Below are positions 21,171-26,827 of a stretch of DNA of 26,827 nucleotides, piece by piece. The translations under genes and the position numbers were made by a program. Numbering within the stretch: position 1 is the stretch's first letter; every line of letters begins with the position of its first letter. The notes under the pieces are model-generated. The model worked only from the letters and a program-made list of their open reading frames with translations. It made no database searches and was not told where the DNA came from. Source of the DNA: JACQFK01 sp041482015 (lineage in GTDB: Bacteria > Planctomycetota > MHYJ01 > JACPRB01); the NCBI GenBank assembly GCA_041482015.1, contig JBGPCZ010000080.1, positions 1-26,827 on the forward strand, written 5' to 3'.

Positions 21171-22646
21171 CTTCGCCTTCAGCGTGACCCGCTCGCCCTT
21201 GCGGAGGACGATGATCTCGGTCTCCTTGTTGGGCTTCACCCGGTCGGTGAGCGCCACCCGGAGCGCCTCGCGCGCGCCCGACCGCGGAAGTTTCTCCCCC
21301 GCGATCGAGAGGATGTGGTCGCCCGTCCGGATCCCCGCCGTCTCCGCGGAACTCCCGCCATGCACCGCGTCGATCCGGAGCGCGCCCTGCCCGGCCTCGA
21401 GCTTGAGCGCGTCGCACTCCGCGGGGTCGAGTTCCTGCACCGTCACGCCCAGCCGGCGCGGCGGGGTCGCGGGGTCGACGTCCGGGACCTGCAGCCCGCC
21501 CGGCGTCTTCCCGGCCCACTTCGGCCGCTCGTCGAGCGCCGCGACATCGAGGAGGATGTCGATCGACGTCCCGGCGACCTTCTGGAGCTGGTCGTAGGAG
21601 AGCTTGTCCGCCGTGTCCGAGGGCCGGTGGTAGTCGCGGTGGAATCCCGAGAAGAAGAAGGTGTACGGCACCTTCTTGTCGCGGAACGAGGAGTGGTCGC
21701 TGTCGCCCCCGAGAAGCGTCACCTGGTCGGTGATCTTCGCCTTCAGACCGCTCTTCTCGCAGGCGCGCTCGACGATCTTGCGAAGCCCGCCGCCCTCGCC
21801 CGACCCCACTCCTTGGACCTCCATCGGCTTCTGGGGGTTCCGGCCCACCATGTCGAGGTTGAGCATGTAGACGTGCTGGCCGATCGGGGCGATGGGATTC
21901 TTGCAGTAGTGCCGCGACCCGATCAGGCCCGCCTCCTCGCCGCTGAAGAGGATGAAGACGATCGACCGGCGCGTCTTGAGCCCTCCCTCCGTGAACGCCT
22001 TGATCACGGCGAGCACGGTGGTCGTCCCCGAGCCGTTGTCGTCGGCGCCGTTCCAGATCGTGTCGTCCCCGCCGGCGCCCATCCGGCCGAAGTCGTCCTG
22101 CTCGGCCGTGCCGACGTGGTCGTAGTGGGCCCCGATCACGACGTACTCCTTCTTGAGGTCGGCGTCGGTCCCCTCGAGGAGCCCCACGCAGTTCTTCGTC
22201 TCGCGCCCCTTGACCTTGAACTTCTGGAAGTAGGTCCCCTCGTCCCCGGCGGGCGCCAGGCCCGCCTTCTTCATCAGGTCGGCGATGTAGTCCGCCGCCT
22301 TGTTGCAGCCCGGGTAGCCCGAGCAGCGCCCCTCGAGCGCGTCGTCGGCCAGGAAGTACGCGTGCTTCTTGAGCACGTCGGTCGTGACGAGCGCCTTCGC
22401 CTTCTCGACACTCGCCGCCACGGCGGGCGCCACGGGGCGGTCCGGCACGCGCGGCTTGGGCGTCGCGCCGGTCCCCTTGAGCTCCTGCCGGACGATGTCC
22501 AGGACCTCGGTCCGCAACCGCTCGCGCTCCGCCTGGAGGGCCTGATCGATCTTCTTCAGAAGCTCGTCGTTCTTCTTCTCGTCTTGGGCGACGGCGCCGG
22601 GGACGAAGCAGGACGCGACGGCGGCGAGCGTGAGCAGGAAGCGCAT
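21159..22646 (-). CDS. Secreted M28 family Zn aminopeptidase with PDZ domain
   Basis: 495 residues. Signal peptide 1-20 (ends GAVAQ). Residues 21-60 form a charged coiled helix. The M28 catalytic domain (about 85-400) shows the co-catalytic zinc ligands: H174 (GAHYDH), D203 (GADDNGSG), E237/E238 (SGEEAG; base and ligand), D265 (NLDMVG) and H340 (YHRPSDT). It releases N-terminal residues from peptides outside the cytoplasm. A PDZ domain (about 405-493) with SAETAGIRTGDHILSIAGEK follows; such a fusion may position the substrate or allow dimerisation. Start ATG 22646 has GGAGGA 4-5 bases upstream. A perfect TATAAT -10 lies at 22677-22672. Next gene thiE begins 24 bases after its stop. Confidence 0.93.
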   Translation of the reverse strand: MRFLLTLAAVASCFVPGAVAQDEKKNDELLKKIDQALQAERERLRTEVLDIVRQELKGTGATPKPRVPDRPVAPAVAASVEKAKALVTTDVLKKHAYFLADDALEGRCSGYPGCNKAADYIADLMKKAGLAPAGDEGTYFQKFKVKGRETKNCVGLLEGTDADLKKEYVVIGAHYDHVGTAEQDDFGRMGAGGDDTIWNGADDNGSGTTTVLAVIKAFTEGGLKTRRSIVFILFSGEEAGLIGSRHYCKNPIAPIGQHVYMLNLDMVGRNPQKPMEVQGVGSGEGGGLRKIVERACEKSGLKAKITDQVTLLGGDSDHSSFRDKKVPYTFFFSGFHRDYHRPSDTADKLSYDQLQKVAGTSIDILLDVAALDERPKWAGKTPGGLQVPDVDPATPPRRLGVTVQELDPAECDALKLEAGQGALRIDAVHGGSSAETAGIRTGDHILSIAGEKLPRSGAREALRVALTDRVKPNKETEIIVLRKGERVTLKAKWTE

Positions 22647-22671
22647 GGGTCCTCCGCGAAGAATCTCCTAC

Positions 22672-22677
22672 ATTATA
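22672..22677 (-). promoter_or_regulatory. TATAAT -10 element of the M28 gene
   Basis: Perfect -10 hexamer on the minus strand in the 41-base gap between the MATE stop and the M28 start. The -35 position (22700-22695) reads CATCAA, a poor match. Confidence 0.4.
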
Positions 22678-22687
22678 CGGGGCCGGC

Positions 22688-24085
22688 TCAGAGTTTGATG
22701 GCCTTCCACCGCCCGCGCCGCCAGAGGATCGAGAAGAGCGCGGCGCGGACCGCCCAGTCGACGACCATCGTGATCCAGATCCCCGCGAGCCCGAGCCCCG
22801 CCGGGAACGCGAGCGCCCAGGCGAGCGGGACGCGCACGAGCCAGACGCCCACCACCCCGACGAGAACGGGGCTTTTCGTGTCGCCCGCCCCCCGGAGCGC
22901 GCCGCCGAACGACATCGAGAGCGCCATGAACGGCTGCTCGAACGCCGAGATCGCCAGGCAGGCCGCGGCGAGCGCGACCGCCGGGCCGTCGTCGGGGGCG
23001 CGGAGGAAGAGCCGGACGAGCGGCGCCGAGGCGAAGAGGAATCCGACCCCGATCGCGCTCATCAGGTAGGTCGAGATCCGCGCGCTCTCGCGGAACCCCG
23101 CCTCCGCCTTGTCCGGCCGGCCCGCCCCCAGGAACTGCCCCACGACCGCCGAGCCCGCGACCGCGAACCCCAGGCCGGGCATGAACGTGAGCGACTCGAC
23201 CGTGATCGCCGCGCGGTGGGCCGCCATGGGGAGCGTTCCCAGGAGCGTGATCGCCTTGTTGTAGACCAGGAACCCGCCCTGGAGGAGGAGGGGCTCCGCC
23301 GCCGCCGGGAGCGAGACCCGGACGAGCCGGAGGACCGACTCGCGCGACAGCGCGCGGAAGCTCGGGACCCCGAGCCGGATCGGCGAGCCCGGCAGGAAGA
23401 GCGCGACCCCGATCAGGACGCACTCCGCGGCGATCGAGACCGCGGTCGCGAGCGACGCCCCCGTCACCCCCATCCGCGGCGCGCCCAGGTGGCCGTAGAT
23501 GAAGACCCAGTTGAGGAACACGTTCAGGCCGTTCGCCCCCAGCGTCGCCAGCATCGGGAACGCCATCCGCCCCGCCGCCCGGTAGATCCCCGTGGCCGCG
23601 AGGTAAACGCAGTAGAAAAGCTGGACCGCCCCCTGGATCCGCAGGAACGACTGCGCGCTCCCGAGCACGCCGGGCGCGTCGGGGACCTCGAACAGCGTGG
23701 CCATCGCGGGAAGGACGAAGATTCCCGCCGCGGTCGCGACCGCGCCTAGCGCGACCGCCACGGCAAGCGACGCGGCCGCCTCCCGCTCCCGCTTCTGCGG
23801 ATCCCCGGAGCCCCAGGCGCGCGCCACCGTCGCAACCGTCCCCACCGAGAGCACCGACAGGATCGACGTCACCGTGTGGGTGATCGGCCCCACCACGCCC
23901 ATCGCGGCCATCGCCTCCTTCCCCAGGCCGCTGATCATGTAGGTGTCGACGTAGAACATAAGCGTGTGAAGGAGGTTCTGGAGCACGACCGGCCACGCCT
24001 GCCGGATCACCTCGCGCCGGAGCTCCGAGCGCTCGGCGCGCGTGAGCGGCGACGGCGGGGCCGCGATCGCCGCCTCGGTCGTCAT
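22688..24085 (-). CDS. MATE family multidrug/Na+ antiporter
   Basis: 465 residues and about 12 membrane helices in two related halves, as in NorM/DinF-type MATE exporters, which exchange cationic drugs or metabolites for H+ or Na+. Typical segments include WPVVLQNLLHTLMFYVDTYM (first helix, position 30-50), ANGLNVFLNWVFIYG in the middle, and FMPGLGFAVAGSAVVGQFLG in the second half. ATG at 24085 is chosen because it follows a well-formed promoter; the frame is open to 24226 but that lies upstream of the predicted transcription start. No Shine-Dalgarno is seen. It heads the minus-strand run toward M28 and thiE. Substrate is not determinable. Confidence 0.92.
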   Translation of the reverse strand: MTTEAAIAAPPSPLTRAERSELRREVIRQAWPVVLQNLLHTLMFYVDTYMISGLGKEAMAAMGVVGPITHTVTSILSVLSVGTVATVARAWGSGDPQKREREAAASLAVAVALGAVATAAGIFVLPAMATLFEVPDAPGVLGSAQSFLRIQGAVQLFYCVYLAATGIYRAAGRMAFPMLATLGANGLNVFLNWVFIYGHLGAPRMGVTGASLATAVSIAAECVLIGVALFLPGSPIRLGVPSFRALSRESVLRLVRVSLPAAAEPLLLQGGFLVYNKAITLLGTLPMAAHRAAITVESLTFMPGLGFAVAGSAVVGQFLGAGRPDKAEAGFRESARISTYLMSAIGVGFLFASAPLVRLFLRAPDDGPAVALAAACLAISAFEQPFMALSMSFGGALRGAGDTKSPVLVGVVGVWLVRVPLAWALAFPAGLGLAGIWITMVVDWAVRAALFSILWRRGRWKAIKL

Positions 24086-24105
24086 CGGGCTGTCATCGGG
24101 CTGAG

Positions 24106-24134
24106 AGTCTAACACCCTTTTGGATTCCCTCAAA
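24106..24134 (-). promoter_or_regulatory. SigmaA-like promoter of the MATE gene
   Basis: Minus strand TTTGAG (24134-24129), 17-bp spacer, TAGACT (24111-24106). Expected leader about 14-15 bases. Confidence 0.55.
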
Positions 24135-24167
24135 GAAGACCGCGGGGGAGTCCCAGGAGGGCTCTTC

Positions 24168-24232
24168 CCCGTGTCTCCGCGTCCCCATGGGTTTCTTCTC
24201 TTCGTCTCCGGGTCTCCTTCCGCCAAGATCGA
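24168..24232. repeat. Pyrimidine-rich tract with repeated TCTCCG words
   Basis: The plus strand reads mostly C/T with repeated words (GTGTCTCCGCGTCC, TTCTTCTCTTCGTCTCCGGG, TCTCCTTCC). It lies between the divergent MATE and DUF4388 promoters and resembles single arms of the inverted repeats elsewhere in the window. Pairing partner to the left is weak. Confidence 0.35.
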
Positions 24233-24237
24233 GTTTT

Positions 24238-24267
24238 TTGCCCGGTTGGCCCGGCATCGGCTAGACT
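24238..24267 (+). promoter_or_regulatory. SigmaA-like promoter of the DUF4388 gene
   Basis: TTGCCC (24238-24243), 18-bp spacer, TAGACT (24262-24267). Expected start about 24274, leader about 15 bases without a usable Shine-Dalgarno. Confidence 0.5.
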
Positions 24268-24288
24268 AGAGGTGACCGCATATCTCCC

Positions 24289-26670
24289 ATGGGAATCAAA
24301 GGCGACGTCAAATCGATCTCGCTCGCGAACGTCCTCCAGGACCTCGCGATGAACGAGAAAACCGGCACGCTCGCGATCCGCCACAAGGACCGCACCCTCC
24401 AGCTGTGGTTCGAGAAGGGGGGCCTGCGCCTCGTGGGCCTCGGCTCCCACGAGGGGCCGTCGCTCTTGAACGGCCTCCTCGCCCAGGAGAAGATCCGCGC
24501 CGACGAGGCGCCGACGATCACCGGGAAGAAGACGAGCGAGGGCGGCTTCATCCGCGGCCTCGTCAAGAAGGGGAAGATCACCCGCGAAGAGCTCAAGGCC
24601 GCCCTCGAGCACCAGATGAGCGAGCACCTCTGCGACGCCTTCCTCTGGCCCGACGCCACGTTCGAGTTCGAGGAGGGCGAGCCCGACGACCGGCTCTTCG
24701 ACGTCGACCAGCTCGACCTCGAGCCCCGCCTCGCGGTCGACGCGACCATCATGGAGGCGATGCGCCGCTCCGACGAGTGGGGCGAGACGCGGAAGGCCAT
24801 CCTCTCCTCGAACGAGATCCTCATCCCCGACCCGCAGCGGCTCTCCAAGGACGCCGAGCCGACGCTCCGCCGCATCTTCGCGCTCCTCGACGGCGAACGG
24901 TCGCTCGCGGATATCGAGCACCTCACGCGCCTCGGCCAGTTCGTCCTTCTCCGCGCCGGCGCGATCCTCATCCGCTCGGGCGCCGCGCGCCCCGTCTCCG
25001 CCGCCGAGGCGTTCGAGCGCGGCCGCGCCCGCGCCGGCCGGAAGGAATGGGACGCCGCGCTCCGCATGGCGAAGTACGGGCTCGAACACGAGCGGAAAAA
25101 CGTCGGCCTCCTGGAGCTCGCGCTGCGCGCGGCCGAGGAACTCCAGAACCCGGAACTCGCCGCGAGCTACGCGCGCCAGGTCGCCTCCGCGCAGGCCGAG
25201 GCCGGCCACCTCGAGGCGGCGATCAAGGGCTACCAGAAGGTCCTCGTCCACGCCCCGCGCGACCTGATCATCCACGAGCGCCTCTTCTCGACGCTCCTCC
25301 AGCTCGACCTCAAGCTCGACGCGCTCGCGCAGGGCGAGCAGCTCGCCGCCGCCTACAAGAAGGCCGGCCTCCCCGACAAGGCGCTCGCGGTCTACCAGCG
25401 GCTCGTCGAGAAGCTGGGCGACCAGGCCGACCTCCTGGAATCCGTGGCCGAGATTCAGCGCCACCTCGGGGACAAGCACGAGGCCGTCAAGCTGTACGCC
25501 CAGCTCCTCGAGAAGGCCATGGAGGCAAAGAACGACGCCGCCTCGCTCGATTACTGCCGGACGATCCTCCGCATCGACCCGCGCCACGAGGAGGCCCTCG
25601 CCCTCCGCCAGCAGCTCGAGAGCGGCCAGGTCGAGCGCGCCCGGCGCCGCCGGCGCGTCTTCCGGGGCATCGTCCTCGCCGGCGTCCTCGGGGCCTTCGT
25701 CTTCGCCGCCGCCGTCTACGAGTTCCGCGCGCGATCCGTCTACGACGAGATCCGCAAGCCGCTCGACGACGCCCGCGCCAAGAGCCGTCACGCCGAGGTC
25801 CTCCGGCTCCTGGACTCGATCCTCGAGCCCTACCGCTGGAGCGTCAAGGCGCGCGAGCTTCGGGCCGACCGCGAGCTTGCCGAGGAAAGGTACGTGGACG
25901 AGGAGACGGCGAGGGCGAACGGGCTGGAGGAGCACGGCCAGCTCGCCGAGGCTGTCGCCGCGCTCGAGGAGGCCCTGGCGATCGTCCGCCGGGGCGACCT
26001 CAAGGGCAAGACCCAGGACCGCCTCGTCCAGCTCCGCGACCACCGGCGCAAGGAGGAGAAGAAGTGGGACGGCGACCTGGCGGGAATGGACACCAAGAAA
26101 ATCGCGCTCGTCCGCGACCCGCTCGCGGTCCCCGCGCTCGGCAAGCTTCTTTCGAGCGACAAGGCGGAGGTCCGGCTGGCCGCGGTCTCCGCGCTCGGAG
26201 AAATCCCGGGCGACGAGGCCGTCGCAGCGCTCCTGCCCGCCCTCGCCGACCGCGATCCCGCCGTCTCGTCGGCCGCGGCGGCCCACCTCGTCCGCGCGAA
26301 GCGGACGCCGCTCCGCGCCACGCTCGTCGCGGCGCGCCCCGCCTTCGCGCCCGGCGAGGCGATGGCCGTCGAATGGCGGGTGACGAACCTGAGCCCGGCC
26401 GAGGTGGAACTGACGCTCGAGGAGCCCCCCGCGAGGCGGCTCGTTGTCGCCGGCCCGCAGGGGCCGATGCCGCTCCCGGCGCGCGAGAACGCGGGGCGCC
26501 GCACGGTGCGCCTCGGCCCCGGCGAGTTCGTCGGCGGCGGGTTCCCCGACCTCGCCGAGCTGGCGAAGCTGCCCGGCCGCTACCAGCTCTCGTGGAGCGT
26601 CCCCGTGACGTGGAGCGGGATGCAGTTCACCCTCGCCGCGCCCGCGGTGGGCGTCGAGCGGACGCGCTGA
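24289..26670 (+). CDS. DUF4388-TPR-transmembrane-HEAT protein
   Basis: 793 residues. N-terminal DUF4388/PATAN-type domain (about 1-160): GDVKSISLANVLQDLAMNEK and TGTLAIRHKDRTLQLWFEKG, a fold common in gliding-motility and response-regulator proteins. A winged-helix-like part follows (about 180-235). About five TPR-like repeats span 245-445 (for example LEAAIKGYQKVLVHAPRD, KALAVYQRLVEKLGDQADLL, HEAVKLYAQLLEKAMEA). One membrane helix lies at about 459-479 after an Arg-rich stretch, so the N-terminal two thirds are cytoplasmic. Outside: a helical region, HEAT repeats (about 611-672) and a C-terminal beta-sandwich (about 675-793). It looks like a transmembrane scaffold linking an internal signal to an external surface. 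ATG at 24289 follows a promoter closely. It converges on leuB. Confidence 0.85.
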   Translation: MGIKGDVKSISLANVLQDLAMNEKTGTLAIRHKDRTLQLWFEKGGLRLVGLGSHEGPSLLNGLLAQEKIRADEAPTITGKKTSEGGFIRGLVKKGKITREELKAALEHQMSEHLCDAFLWPDATFEFEEGEPDDRLFDVDQLDLEPRLAVDATIMEAMRRSDEWGETRKAILSSNEILIPDPQRLSKDAEPTLRRIFALLDGERSLADIEHLTRLGQFVLLRAGAILIRSGAARPVSAAEAFERGRARAGRKEWDAALRMAKYGLEHERKNVGLLELALRAAEELQNPELAASYARQVASAQAEAGHLEAAIKGYQKVLVHAPRDLIIHERLFSTLLQLDLKLDALAQGEQLAAAYKKAGLPDKALAVYQRLVEKLGDQADLLESVAEIQRHLGDKHEAVKLYAQLLEKAMEAKNDAASLDYCRTILRIDPRHEEALALRQQLESGQVERARRRRRVFRGIVLAGVLGAFVFAAAVYEFRARSVYDEIRKPLDDARAKSRHAEVLRLLDSILEPYRWSVKARELRADRELAEERYVDEETARANGLEEHGQLAEAVAALEEALAIVRRGDLKGKTQDRLVQLRDHRRKEEKKWDGDLAGMDTKKIALVRDPLAVPALGKLLSSDKAEVRLAAVSALGEIPGDEAVAALLPALADRDPAVSSAAAAHLVRAKRTPLRATLVAARPAFAPGEAMAVEWRVTNLSPAEVELTLEEPPARRLVVAGPQGPMPLPARENAGRRTVRLGPGEFVGGGFPDLAELAKLPGRYQLSWSVPVTWSGMQFTLAAPAVGVERTR

Positions 26671-26694
26671 AGGTCGCTGAAAGGTTGCTGGAAG

Positions 26695-26827
26695 TCAGAG
26701 GGCGGCGACCACCATGTCGCCGACCCTGTCGGTCGGCACGCCGCTCGAGGCGTCGATCGAGGGAAGCGCCCCCGAGGCGAGGACCTTCTTGACCGCGTCC
26801 TCGATCCGGTCGGCCGCCTTCTTCTCC
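26695..26827 (-). CDS. leuB: 3-isopropylmalate dehydrogenase, 3' end only
   Basis: The last 43 codons before TGA at 26697-26695 are visible; the gene continues beyond the right edge. The sequence AADRIEDAVKKVLASGA and the C-terminal VGDMVVAAL match the end of LeuB, which oxidises and decarboxylates 3-isopropylmalate in leucine synthesis. Isocitrate or tartrate dehydrogenase relatives share this tail, so the call is strong but not absolute. It converges with the DUF4388 gene with a 24-base gap. Confidence 0.8.
   Translation of the reverse strand, partial: EKKAADRIEDAVKKVLASGALPSIDASSGVPTDRVGDMVVAAL

Noticed and set aside
24130..26286. A 718-codon minus-strand frame across the DUF4388 gene
   Set aside because: Shadow frame; the plus strand shows DUF4388, TPR, membrane and HEAT segments and a promoter.

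Overview
This is a high-GC bacterial chromosome segment. Gene content points to Planctomycetota or a nearby deep-branching lineage: an ECF sigma factor overlapping a membrane-anchored protein with prenyltransferase/squalene-cyclase-type repeats, a secreted WD40-PDZ protein, a DUF4388-TPR-HEAT membrane protein, a ThiD2-ThiE fusion, a Tat-exported hydroxypyruvate-isomerase-like TIM barrel, and many starts without a Shine-Dalgarno. That placement is inference. No marker suitable for a firm taxonomic call is present except rpsJ.

Layout. 1-3001 (all minus): the 5' end of a NuoI-like 4Fe-4S protein, an M24 (Xaa-Pro type) peptidase, then a run made of a drastically shortened aldo/keto reductase, a four-helix His-rich membrane protein and a TPR protein. 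3002-3452: remnant of an IS91-type transposase. 3453-5207: secreted clan GH-A glycoside hydrolase with an unusually good Shine-Dalgarno, followed by about 310 gene-poor bases. 5518-7492: divergent methyltransferase and WD40-PDZ protein. 7509-9630: ECF sigma factor and its overlapping membrane partner. 9732-14196: GAF-HD-GYP protein, YciA-type thioesterase, and a PilB/GspE ATPase with MshEN domains. 14315-15208: TIM-barrel isomerase. 15209-19328: a gene-poor, remnant-rich zone holding an orphan rpsJ, a cupin-like protein of unknown function, a PadR regulator fused to an integrase-like N-terminus, and nuclease-like and HEAT-like fragments, ending at tRNA-Gln(UUG). 19607-20164: PilZ protein. 20148-24085 (minus): MATE transporter, M28-PDZ aminopeptidase, ThiD2-ThiE. 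24289-26670: DUF4388-TPR-TM-HEAT protein. 26695-26827: 3' end of leuB.

Two themes connect the genes. First, cyclic-di-GMP and surface motility: a GAF-HD-GYP protein (predicted c-di-GMP hydrolysis), a PilB-type motor with an MshEN module (a known c-di-GMP-binding fold), a PilZ protein (c-di-GMP receptor fold) and a DUF4388 protein (a domain common in gliding and pilus signalling proteins) all lie within about 17 kb, each with its own promoter-like sequence. Second, transcription: at least nine intergenic spaces show sigma70/sigmaA-like promoters, most with a spacer of exactly 17 bp and a -10 of TAGAAT or TAGACT type. Several lie so close to the start codon that the mRNA would be leaderless or nearly so.

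Three intergenic regions are filled by long imperfect inverted repeats built from purine-rich GGAGAT-like words. A perfect 13-bp-arm palindrome sits between the thioesterase and pilB.
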